Shown here: in pieces, positions 32,615 through 42,859 of the stretch
Numbering within the stretch: the first letter of the stretch is position 1
Layout of the letters: every line of letters starts with the position of its first letter
NCBI GenBank assembly: GCA_033060915.1
Contig: CM065378.1
Coordinates: 54,860,001-54,924,000, forward strand
Direction: 5' to 3'
DNA: 64,000 nucleotides
DNA from: Euryodendron excelsum
Taxonomy: Eukaryota > Streptophyta > Magnoliopsida > Ericales > Pentaphylacaceae
Notes under the pieces: generated by a model
Databases searched by the model: none
What the model saw: the letters and a program-made list of their open reading frames with translations, nothing else
What the model was told of the DNA's origin: nothing
Made by a program: the position numbers and the translations under genes

Positions 32615-33787
32615 ACATCCCATTGAGGTCTTGAGAACAGTTAAATACATCAGGAGGCGCCTTCTCGGGGTTGGTGGTACCAGTACCGGGGGCTTCAAGA
32701 GGTACCCTTTGATCGTCTCAAAAACTTGTTGGCATTCTCTATTCCACTCTTTAGGGGCGTTCTTTTTTAGTAACTTAAAAATTGGCTTGCAGAGGTGAGT
32801 CATTTGTGAAATGAATCGGCTAATGAAATTCAACTTGCCCAGAAAGGATCTAATTTCGGCCTCTCCCCTCGGGGGTGGCATTTTGATGATTGACTTTATC
32901 TTGGCAGGATCCACTTTTATTCCTCTCTTGTTGACAATAAACCCTAAAAACTTGCCAGATGCGACGCCGTAAGTACACTTGGCGTGGTTGAGCTTGAGTT
33001 GATACTTGCGGAGCCGATCAAATACTCTTCGCAAATTGATCAAATGGTCCTCTTAGGCTCTCAATTTGACTATCATGCCATCCACATAGACCTTCACTTT
33101 TTTATGCATCATATCATGGAAGAGAGTGACCATGGCCTTTTAATAGGTTGCCCCGACATTCTTCAACCCGAAGGGCGTTACCTTATAACAATACACTCCC
33201 CATGGGGTGATGAAAGCCGTCTTTTCCCGATCTTCCTCGGCTATTTTGATCTGATTGTATCTCGAAAACCCATCCATAAAGGAGAACATTTCATGGCCGG
33301 CCATATTGTCCACCAAGATATCTATATGAGGTAATGAGAAATCGTCTTTTGGACTAGCCTTGTTGAGATCTCGAAAATCGATACACATTTGGACTTTCCC
33401 ATCCTTTTTCGGGACTGGGACGATGTTGGCCAACCATTAGGGATATTCGGCCACTTGCAGGAGCCCAGCATGGAATTGCTTGACTACTTCTTCCTTGACT
33501 TTCAGACTCCATTCGGGCTTGAGCCTTCGGAGCTTTTCCTTTACGGGCTTGACTTGCGGATCTAGGGGCAACCGATGTTCAACAATAGATTCATCCAACC
33601 CTGGCATGTCCTGGTAAGACCACGCGAAGACATCAATGTAGGTGGCCAGTAGCTCCAGCATTTCCCGGCGTTGCCAATGATCTAATCCTGTCCCTAGCTT
33701 GACTTCTTTCCGGGATTCCTTGCTTCCCAAATTGATTGTCTCTGTCTCCTCAATATTGGGAGTTTTGCGATTGTCATGTTTTTCCAA
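32615..33787 (-). pseudogene. Tat reverse transcriptase, broken, YVDG active site
   Basis: Copies the element RNA into DNA. Minus strand, upstream of the solo LTR insertion. The N-terminal region has TYIDVFAWSYQDMPGLD and VKEEVVKQFHAGLL, then a stop TAA (33434-33436) within the usual EYPxWLANIVPVPKKDGK. Then DFRDLNKASPKDDF, MDGFSRYNQI and TPFGLKNVGATY, a second stop near 33139, and VKVYVDGMIVK. The catalytic motif should be YVDD; codon 33077-33079 encodes Gly. A third stop follows near 33044, then FLGFIVNKRGIKVDP and FLGKLNFISRFI. With three stops and the catalytic Asp lost, it cannot be active. Confidence 0.85.
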
Positions 33788-34071
33788 CTACTCTACAATC
33801 TCTTCTGGGATCTCATCGGTGTTGTTGACATCAAGTTCAATTCCCAAGCGTTGATAGTTGAATTCAGTCTCGAAATTGTGATTAGTCAGAATAGGCATTC
33901 TTTCGATTAGTTGGCCAAGATGTTGGACGAACAGGTTCCTGATTAGAACAACAAAGAGGGTCATTCAATAACAGGGAAGTAATTCTCTTCTTTTATATAT
34001 AGATATTTCCTACTACAGCCCTTGTTTTGAAAATGGAAATAACAATAGAAAGATAGGCAGACGACAAAGTT

Positions 34072-34317
34072 TTAGGGAGTTAGAGATGCATGGAGTGCCC
34101 TGACAAGCTTGTACCGAAACTTGCGCGCCCGAAGGAGATTCTCACTGTCCCAGTTATCAAGATTCTCTCCCGGAAGGGCGAGCCTGATTGTGTTATGCTC
34201 CAGTACTTCCCTATCTGAGAGTGAGGGTATATCAATCATCAAGGCTTCTTGAAGGTGATTGACTTGGCTGCCTACCTCCTTCTTTCCTCTCTTAAGGCCA
34301 TTGTCGTCTTCTGTCAA
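34072..34317 (-). pseudogene. Linker between protease and RT, open fragment
   Basis: An 81-residue frame containing LALPGENLDNWDSENLLRAR and KFRYKLVRAL. Position between protease and RT suggests the pro-RT linker of the element. No domain recognised. Confidence 0.35.
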
Positions 34318-34530
34318 GCAAAGCTCTGTGAATTGGAGTGTTACCTCTTCCTCTTCTCCCTTTTTGGGGGCAATCCTCTGTCGTTTCCTTTTCTGGGCTT
34401 GATCCTTGATTTTTTTCTTTGTCGGCTTGTATCCTAGGCCAAAAGTATGTCTTTGGGACGAAATGTCTGGAATTTCGGGAATCCCTTGCAGCTTCTTCCC
34501 TAGCCCTTTGCCTAGCTGATACCCGTTTTT

Positions 34531-35283
34531 CTAGAAGTAGCGAGCAATCAGCTGTGCATTACCTGAATACCTTGGCTCGACCATATCTCCCTCATGTATT
34601 GCGGTGACGTATTCCAAAGACTGGAAACATGATGAGGCGGCCAACTCGGTGTATGGAATGGCGTCGGCTTTGTAAATTGCAAACTCCTTTTCAGCGTAGA
34701 TGGAAATTAGTTTAGCCTTGATAATGAATTTGATCTTTTGATAAAGACTAGATGGCACCGCTTCGGCCGAATGAATCCATGGTTGTCCGAGCAACATGTT
34801 ATATGCTGAAGGTATTTGCAGAACTTGGAACTTGATAGCAAAGGTAACAGGCCCTATCTTGACAGGTATCTCAACTTCCCCCATTGTCTCTCTCCTGGAT
34901 CCGTCGAAGGCTTATATGACAATGCTGTTGTGGTTTAAGTGGGATTGGTCCATCCCAAGTCTCTCCAAGGTCGAGTACGGGCAAACATTCAGAGTCGATC
35001 TATTATCCACCAGTACCCTTGATACGATCATCCCTTTGGTTTTGACAGTTATATGTAGCGCCTGTGTATGCCCCGTCCCGTCAACGGGGATCTCATCGTC
35101 AGTAAAGGTGATTACATTTGGTGCCATGATGAGTCCCATCATGTTTTGTAGGTTGTCAGGGGTAAAGCTGTCCGGCACATGGGCCTCTTTAAGGACCTTG
35201 AGCAAGGCATTACGATGGATTTCGGAGGTGAGAAACAGACCTAACATGGAGATGTGGGAAGGGGTTTTCTTAAGTTGCTCCAT
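34531..35283 (-). pseudogene. Tat retroviral-type aspartic protease region
   Basis: The upstream frame (34912-35283) has EQLKKTPSHISMLGLFL and HRNALLKVLKEAHVPDS, the gag-pro linker of Tat elements. Then come the protease segments ALHITVKTKGMIVSRVL and VDNRSTLNVCPYSTLERLG, where VDN-S-LN is the Tat form of the active-site loop. The following frame (34531-34884) has VEIPVKIGPVTFAIKFQVL and AYNMLLGQPWIHSAEAVPSS, the C-terminal half. The two are out of frame around 34885-34911. Confidence 0.75.
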
Positions 35284-35426
35284 TACATCATAGTCATTTT
35301 TCTTTAAGGCTTTGGCGAATTCAGCGATTTCGTGTTCTGTTAGAGGATTGGAACATTCTCCCTCCTTATCTTTTCCTTTCCTTCTTCTTTCTATCTCTTC
35401 CGAAGTATAGCATCGGCCTGATCTAG

Positions 35427-36239
35427 TTATTCCCCCAATTTCTGCAACAGATTCTTCTGTGGTAGGAGTTGGGGGGTAATTCTAGGGTACCTTATGCAGG
35501 TTGGTAACGGGTGGTTACGACAACAGAGGTAGAGTTGTTCTTTTTGGTATTGGTAAGGAAACGGGTGTTGGTTTTTCCATCTGGGGGAAATGGGTAAGGT
35601 GACGGGAGACAGAGGGATACTTTGAGGCGTGGGAGTATATACAGGAGGCAGGGGCCTCATGGCTCTCTGAGGGTCTGCGTGGCGGATAAACCGGGCCATT
35701 GCGACCATGGATTCTGGGGCTTCCGGCTCTTGGTAGGGGGTGAGAATGATACGGAAGTGCAAAGGGTGAGGTAAGGTTTCAATGGTTAGGATTAGACTAG
35801 TCTGCATAGGCTGGATGATTAGGAAAGGTTCCGGTGCGGTGACCTTAGGGAGGTTAGTTGCTTGAACTCTGACTGGGAGAGTGGTACCCTTTGGGATGAG
35901 GATCTCCTGAAGGCCCTTAGGTGGCTGCTCCGAGGTCAACCGAGCTCCATTTGGGTTCCATCCTCTTCTGTCTTCCTGAACAATTTCTGGTGATTTATCA
36001 ATTACTGCCTTCAACGTAGCAGAAATGTCACCCAGTTTTCCCTCTATTTACCTTGGATTGATGGCTCGATCATTTGGCGGGACGGCCATTTTTTCCACAG
36101 GGTCCATGTCCTCTTGCATTGGTTGCTTTCCCCATTTTATAACAAGGATTCGGGCGGTGTTTTCTGCACGGCTTTGTTGACCAGGAGGGTTGCCTCCTTT
36201 GGACATTTGTGTAGTTCTTAGTGGGGTACTGACTGGCAT
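35427..36239 (-). pseudogene. Gag-like N-terminal region, core apparently missing
   Basis: Minus frames 36048-36239 and 35427-36014 are Pro-rich (LPPVYTPTPQSIPLSP) and lie where gag should begin. I cannot find the retrotransposon gag core or a CCHC knuckle, so most of gag seems deleted or diverged. Assignment rests on position. Confidence 0.35.
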
Positions 36240-37728
36240 TCGAAGGATTCGGGGGTCAGTCTCACCAAAGCTATGGCTAGCCTATTGATGAGATGGGGGG
36301 AGGAAAAGAATTTAAAGAAAAACAAAAAGATTGCATGTTAGGTTCTTGATTTGGAAAGGCTTTATGCAATGCGTGTCCTAAGGATGCCCCTGCCTTTTGA
36401 GGGGAACTAAGCATGTTGCTTTGGCTCATGTCTGGAGATAAGGGATTGCCCCTGCATGCAAATACTATACCTGCCCTTATTCATTTGTAGATTCATTCAT
36501 TCATTTGACATGAAGGATGATTTTGTTAAGATGAATTTTTTTTTTTTGGTACATAGAATTTTTTCTCAAAAATACATAGAAATGCGGAGGGGGAATATTG
36601 TCCTTGGGACTTCCACCTATCTCTACATTTACATTATAGGATCCTAAACTACTCTTGAGCCTTCGGATCTACTTTGTAGGTAGGAACCCTTAATTTGAAT
36701 TGCTCCCTTGTCTTCTTGACAACCTTATCTCCATGAACAAAGAGGGGTTAGGGCCCCTCTTTATGAAATGGACTTTGATGCATGCCATGAATCCTTAGGG
36801 TCTCGTGGTACCCTTAGGAATTTTGGATTGGCTTGAATTAGGCGAGAAGGTCTTTGAGCCTTTCTCTAGGGGTTGATTGGATGCATGAAGATGCAATGAC
36901 TTGAGTTACTTTGAGAACTATTGTCTTGAAGTGAGTTCCGATGCATGAGCAGTTACGATACATGTACATAAAGGCAGTAAGAATTAGATGGCAGGGATTA
37001 GACAAAATTTATAAGGAAAAAATAAAGTGGTCACCCTTTCCTCCTTGATTTTGAAATTGACGCGTGTGTCCTAAATTCGGCAGAGGTTTGGCTATGCATG
37101 GGGTGCTACATGAGCATGAGGTTGGCGGTTTACTAATGCTTCCTAAAAAACTCGGTTCCCGAACCTTCAAACCTCCGGGGTCCACCCCCGAAAGGGTGAA
37201 CTCCATCTTTGGTTGGTGGTTGGGGAACTATCAAGAGACAGTAGGCTAAGAAACTAACACAGCATCCGTCCGCAGTCAATATACTGTTTCCCTTTTTATC
37301 TAGAAGGATAGTAACCAGGTAATACATGTAAGATGCAAATGCAAGTGAGCGCACTAAGTGTGTGTGGAATTTTTGAAAAATGGAGGAAAGGACCCAACAA
37401 CACACATCACATCCTGTCCATTCATTCACATATATGGCAACAAATATGAAACAAAAATGTGAACCAAGGTCCACCTACAAAAGAAGAATGCAAAGAGTTA
37501 GTAACTTTTTGAAAAACTCAATGCAAGGTAAAATGGATGGTCAATACAAGAGCATGAATGTAGGCAATGAATGCAAGCGATGACACTTATTTGAAAATCA
37601 TTTTGAAAAATAAGGTTTGCTTTGGAAACTTGAAAAATTCGGAGAGTGGATAAAATTTGGACAAGGTAACCAGAGATTCTGGGTGAGTAAAGGGTGAAGA
37701 GACATGTTAATGGCCTAACTCTCTATGC
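36240..37728. other. 5' leader of the Tat element
   Basis: About 1.5 kb between the primer site and the gag-like frame with no supported ORF. Long leaders are usual in Tat/Ogre elements. Confidence 0.5.
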
Positions 37729-37747
37729 TTCCCCAGCGGAGTCGCCA
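37729..37747 (-). other. Primer-binding site of the Tat element
   Basis: Minus-strand TGGCGACTCCGCTGGGGAA begins 2 nt after the 5' LTR. Its complement ends in CCA like a tRNA 3' end. From memory Tat/Ogre elements use tRNA-Arg; the specific tRNA is not verified. Confidence 0.65.
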
Positions 37748-37749
37748 TC

Positions 37750-38854
37750 TGTCGCGCCCCAGTTTTTGGAGTGTCCAAGATCCTTTCGGCTCGGAGACCC
37801 TAAAGCACGGAACTCTGTCACTAGAACTCGTCCTCCTAGAAGGACAAGTGCGACTAGGTTTGAAAATTGGTTTGACTAAGGGCTTTTCAGAAAAATAGGA
37901 GTCGCCACCTAACTTGATCAAGGTGAGTTAGGGCACCTAAAACTAAGTGTTAATCCGAAGACTAAACTTAGGGTTTTTTGAAAAGGTTTTGAAAACTCCC
38001 TCAAGAGAGGGTTTTTAAGAAAATAGGTTGTTTGGCAACCTTTGGAAAGATTTAAGCCCTTTTGGAAAATAACTCCATTTTGGTCATTTGAAAACAGAAA
38101 TCCATGGTTCGGGGGTTGGTTACGTATAGGGAAGATATCCTAATATCATCACCCTACCTCGCCCTTTCGGTACCTACATGTCTAATCACCCTTTGTTCAC
38201 TCACTAGAATAACCGGTTACCATTGTTCACTTAATATCCACTTTAGAATTTTGAAAACGGGGTTTAGTTATCACTTTTCGGATGGATGATGCATGATGCA
38301 AGTTTTTGGAAGAAGTTTGAAAATAATGGGAGTTTTGAAAGAGTTTAGAATAGTAACTTTGAATTGATTAGAATTTTTGAAAAAGAGATTGGAGTTGAAA
38401 TAAAAGTTATGACCGCACCATTTTAGGTTGTCTACGTATCTCATTTGGCGAAAATAAGGTCATTCGTAGTCTCAGAAAGCTACCTGTGAGGGTGGTGTTG
38501 GTCTCTGAGAACGCTCGGTCTCGGAGAACTACCAAATGACGGACATTCTACGTTGGCGGGCTAGCAGGTGCCAGAAGTGAACCGTTTGGAATTTTTGATG
38601 AGGTGTTGGTCCCCAAGATCGCCCGATCCTGGGAAGCTACCTGGATGGCGTTGGTTTCTGAGACCGCCTGGTCCGAAAAGCTGCCTGGAATAATGGTGCT
38701 TATGGCTCTAGCGGGTCCTTGTGGGCCCGAGAAGTGACCAGGTGGTTGGATTGGAGATTGTAAGGCTCATCTTGAACTTGCATGTGTTGTGACGGTAGAA
38801 ATCGAACTCAGTCGGGCCAGAGATTGTTGAGCGGGCAAAAATGGGGTGCTTATA
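37750..38854 (-). repeat. Functional 5' LTR of the Tat element, internally deleted (1105 bp)
   Basis: Matches the 4612-bp LTR at both ends (about 5% different by eye), but the counterpart of about 15852-19350 is missing; the junction lies near 38468 at a short shared GTCT/TAGT. The deletion removes U3 repeats and the TATA region. Confidence 0.85.
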
Positions 38855-38859
38855 ATTTG
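38855..38859. repeat. 5-bp TSD, right (ATTTG)
   Basis: Exact copy of 15128-15132. Confidence 0.85.
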
Positions 38860-38895
38860 TATCATACAATTTCGTGGTTCTTTTTTGATACAAAC

Positions 38896-39420
38896 CTGAG
38901 AATTGAAAAATGTACAAGCAACCTTCAGAGCAATTTCAAGAACCCTAAACTCAAAAGGCAAGTAATCAGTTGACATGCTCCCAAATATATTGTCAAAACT
39001 CTTATTTCCTCTCCTTCAGCTCAAGTCAGTACTTTATGACTGTCAAACCTCAACTTCCCCTGCAGTTGTCAATCGACATTGTAGCTCCACCACATAGTGC
39101 AATACGTAGCTATTAAGAGAATTCAAAAGCAGAACCTTATCGGCTGTGATAATACACCGAATCTGTTCCAGATTTACAACAATGGCTTTCTCTCTACCCC
39201 AAGAATTGTTGAGGGGTATACAAATAATGGATTAAGTAAGCATAGATCGTGGGCAGGAAGATCACAATGACGTATCATAGTGAACTTGTCAACCTCAATG
39301 ACTTGGGAGTTCCCAAATACATCAACATGAATCCATGATCCAAGGTCTTGGCCACCCTTTTTCAGACCTAGAACATTCACACCTTGAAAAGGTTGACGCC
39401 CATAATTGTTGATTATGTTG
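38896..39420 (-). pseudogene. MRS2/CorA-type magnesium transporter fragment
   Basis: Minus-strand translation gives LGSWIHVDVFGNSQVIEVDK, then CDLPAHDLCLLNPLFVYPST, then after a one-base shift near 39195 REKAIVVNLEQIRCIITADK and LNSYVLHYVVELQCRL, and after more damage RRGNKSFDNIFGSMSTDY followed by LPFEFRVLEIALKVACTFF. These are the conserved N-terminal cytosolic segments of plant MRS2/MGT magnesium transporters. The exon ends at TCTCAG|GTTTGTATC (38896/38895), a plausible donor, so an intron was captured too. The membrane segments and GMN motif are absent. It lies inside a TIR element, so it is a captured gene fragment, not a functional gene. Confidence 0.82.
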
Positions 39421-39669
39421 CTAATTTTTTGTGTATATTGTTATGATTTTGATTGTGTATGTTTTTTTCATTTAATTAATTTGATTTTAGTATTACAATA
39501 TCAATATATGAAGGGCAAAGTTAGAAAATGAGTTAATTTAAGACTTTCGCTCTTTATAAATATCAAGTCGCTTATCTGATTCAGTACTTAAAATTCAGTA
39601 CATATCAAACAGCTTATCAACTTAAAAAATTCAGCATTCAATTTTAGTTTCAACAAATAAGGCCTTGGT

Positions 39670-41714
39670 CAAAAAGTCAGCCACACCTTTATCTCCTTAT
39701 GTTATTTTCTTTCTCCTCTTCCCCTTCCTTTACATCTCCAGTTATCCTTCCCGTTCCCATCTATCTGTATCTCTGTTTATCTTTATCTTCCCTCATTCCC
39801 ATCTATCTTTATCTTCATATTTTATTCCAACTCCCGCAACCTCCTTCTTTTCCTTCTCCATATCTCTATCTTCCCTTAACCCTACCGATAGTTCCTTACT
39901 TTATAAACATAATGTATACATAGAGGTATGCATGGGTCGAGTTAGGTTCAGTTCCATACTAAACCCAGATCCTATCCGATCTTGATCGATTTTAGATTTT
40001 TAGACTCAAAACTAAACCGATCATTTAATAAAATCGAACCGAACCAACCTGACTCAGTTTGAGTTGGTTCGGTTTGGTTCCATGCCTCAAATTAGTTTGG
40101 ATCTAAATTAGGTTGTGTCAAGTCGGTTTCACTTTTATTGTATATTATTTAACTAATTTTAAAAAATAAAATAATATGATTGATCTTGCATCATTAATTT
40201 TTCAAAAAAAAAATAAAAAATGACATATAAACACATATCAACAATAATAAATAACAATAATCTAATGGCATATATAAAATATATATATTTTTATGAGATA
40301 CAAAAGTTGAGTCTCGATTCGGTTCTTGAATCGGTTCAGGTTGTGTTGGTTTTCGGTCTGTATCGAGTCTAAAAACGTGGAACCAAAAATAAAAAAATTT
40401 TGGACCCGAACCGAACTGAATAGACTGGGTTGCTATTTTTGAGATCCACAACTGAACAGATTCTTTAATAGACTCGAACCAAATCGACCCATAAAGACTG
40501 AGTTGGTTCGATTCTTAAGCTTTTCAATTTATTTGTGCACTGTTTGTATACATACATATCTATCTATCTATGTATACATGCACAATATACATAACACCCA
40601 TATGCAAAGAAGAGAGAGAGGCAGCCCACACCCCCAAGACTTTAGCCATCTACATCGCCACTGTCACAAGACTCCTATTGCATTCGACCTATCCATCAAA
40701 TTTGCCCCCCATCACCGCCAAATCATCCTCGAACCGGCTCACACCCCCACCATGGTCGAACCACGTCATACCTCCACTGCCACAAGACTCCCGCATACTT
40801 TAAGATGTGAAATCTTGGGTTGGGTTCATGAAAAAGTTTGAATTCACAGATGGTGGTTCCGCTGGTGATGGGTGATTGGGTTGTCGATGGTGGCTCCGCC
40901 GGTGATGAGCGATTGGGTTGGTTGTACAATGGCATATTTATTTGGGGGAGTATGGGTTAGCATTGATTGATTCTGCAAATTGATTTAGTTTCGTTGGCGG
41001 CGATGGGCGATTGCGTTGATTGTTGTGCTTGAAATTCATCTGGGTGTTTGCTTGTGTGTTGTGTGGATTGCGACTTGGTGGAAGTGATGGTGGTCGGCAG
41101 CTCGTGACGAAGGTGTGTCTGTGTGTGGGTCTAATTTTTCCATGTGAAACGGTGGTAAATTCACGATGGTGGTGGTTGCTGTGGTATTTGGGTAGACATT
41201 GGAAGAGAAGAAAAAGAAAAGAGTGCTGGTGGTCGTAGAGTTTGGGGATTTGGGTAAGGAATGGTGTGATCGGCGTTCATGGTGGGGTTAATGCTATGGG
41301 AATGTGAGAGAGAGAGAGAGATCCAAGAGTTAAAAGAATTTTTCTGGTAAACTTTTGTTGTGATTAATTAAGAGTTTCATTAATTTAATTTGTATTAATT
41401 AACTTACTAAGGGTAGATTAGGCAATTAAAAAATTTTGGGTTTTGATTTAGTCAACATCGCTTGTCAACTAATGATGTGTTAATGATGTGTTAACTGGGA
41501 GAGGGAATATGCTACATAAATTCAAAAGTAAATGAAGTCAATTTAATTTTTCAATTGGTGCGCAGTATATTAGTTATAAACGTCAAGCGTGAAAATAAAT
41601 TTCTCTCTCTCCGAAACTAGTTGCGGATAAATACAAAATCTTACCGTATAATACACGTGGCAAAGGGTTAAATGATGATTTTTTTACTATTCAATAAACA
41701 AAAATTATACATAA
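39670..41714. other. Spacer with GGTTCGG-type repeats and microsatellites
   Basis: From about 39935 to 40520 both strands are dense in GGTTCGGTT/AACCGAACC motifs, like many plant non-autonomous DNA elements, but I could not find paired ends. A (GA)n run is at 41306-41321. ORFs at 40503-40841 and 41020-41238 show no family features. Confidence 0.4.
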
Positions 41715-42830
41715 CTAGCGATTGACCCGTGCAATGCACGGGATTAAATAGTATTGTTGTTAAAAATAAATTTTACTATATTTAGGGTTCAATAGTTGCA
41801 CGTGTCTAAGTATTATATATAAATTTTAATTAAAGTTGTAAGTGTTTTTATATTTTATTTTTCTTAAAATAATAGATATACTATAATAACTCAATTTAAG
41901 ATGTAGTTTTAATATATTAAACTTTTTTCAATGTTAGGCGGATGTACTTACATATATATATATATATATATATTTAAATTACATATTGTACTCAAACTGA
42001 CCTACTTGATATACAAATTAAATTTGATAATAATTATAGTTCACATTTTAGATGAATTTGAGATAGACTTAAACTCTAGAAAACTGACATTGTCTTATGT
42101 TTATATATGGTACAAAAATAATAGAGTGAGTTAGATAACTGAGTAATTTCAATAGTTATTTAATATTTTATATATCTATCTATTTATCTTACAATAATAA
42201 TAGAATGGGTTAAATAAACAAACAAATTCAATAGTTATCTAACCAATTGTCCATGTGACATGGCATTTTAATTAATTATACAATCCTATTGTATCTCTCA
42301 AAAATAAATGGATATTGATATATAAATGTTATTTTATTTAATTATAATCAATTTTTTTTAGATATTAAGTTCAGAAAAAATCCTGACAATCTGATATTAT
42401 ATATATATATATATATATATTTTATGTATCTTACAAAACTAATTTTATCTTATATATATAAAACTAATACATCGTATCTTATTTCTAAAATATAAATAGA
42501 TATTGATATATATATATATATATATATGATATTTTATTTAATTATAATCACTTTTTTTTAGATATTAAGTTCAGAAAGAGTCCTGAAAATCTGATATTAT
42601 ATATATGTATCTTAATTATATTATAAAACTAATCTTGTCTTATATATATACATATCTTATATAGAATAAATTCAATAGTTATCTAATCAATTGTCCTTGT
42701 AACGTGGCATTTTAAAAGTATCTGAACATTTAGAGCGCCACGTAAGAGAGAGACAAAATATAAGGACAAACACAACTTATATATATATATATATATGATT
42801 TATATACAAAATAATAATAGAATGTGTTGA
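41715..42830 (-). mobile_element. Helitron 3' terminus and part of its body
   Basis: On the minus strand the hairpin CCCGTGCATTGCACGGG (41742-41726) is followed 7 nt later by CTAG then T (41715/41714), the diagnostic Helitron 3' end. The body therefore extends to higher coordinates. The 5' TC end is not certain. Internal copies of AATAATAGAATGGGTTA (about 42095, 42190, 42815) suggest internal duplication. No Rep/helicase coding. Confidence 0.55.
42295..42680. repeat. About 190-bp tandem duplication with (AT)n runs
   Basis: GATATTGATATATA at 42310 and 42500 start units that both contain GATATTAAGTTCAGAAA and CTGATATTATATATAT. Several (TA)n tracts accompany it. Confidence 0.7.
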
Positions 42831-42859
42831 AGGGAGTGTTTTATTTAAAAATAAAATAC

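Larger units (their letters stand above)
15133..38854 (-). mobile_element. Tat/Ogre-lineage Ty3/gypsy retrotransposon with antisense PMD-like gene (defective)
   Basis: A 23.7-kb element (18.7 kb without the nested solo LTR and its TSD copy), coding strand minus. LTRs at 37750-38854 (functional 5') and 15133-19744 (functional 3') share sequence and are bounded by ATTTG duplications. A tRNA-type primer site (37729-37747) and a polypurine tract (19745-19762) sit where expected. Minus-strand order is gag-like, protease, RT, RNase H, a second archaeal-type RNase H and integrase: Ty3/gypsy order with the dual RNase H that marks the Tat lineage. A PMD-like gene lies antisense between integrase and the 3' LTR. 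Stops, lost RT and integrase catalytic residues, a 3.5-kb LTR deletion and a missing gag core make it non-autonomous. Confidence 0.88.
14406..39669. mobile_element. Older TIR-bearing DNA element with a captured gene fragment, split by the Tat retrotransposon
   Basis: The left end reads GGCCTTATTTGATAAC (14409 onward). The right end, reverse complemented from about 39664, reads GGCCTTATTTGTTGAAAC. Both continue with matching TTCAGTACTTAAAA-type subterminal motifs. Without the 23.7-kb retrotransposon the element would be about 1.5 kb. It encloses the MRS2-like fragment at 38896-39420. CTTGG is present at both outer edges but is too short to prove a target duplication. The TIR style recalls hAT-type MITEs, but I cannot assign a superfamily with confidence. 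Confidence 0.5.

Noticed and set aside
40503..41238. Possible small genes (112 and 72 codons)
   Set aside because: No conserved motif, low-complexity His/Thr/Pro or Gly/Trp composition, and repeats nearby.
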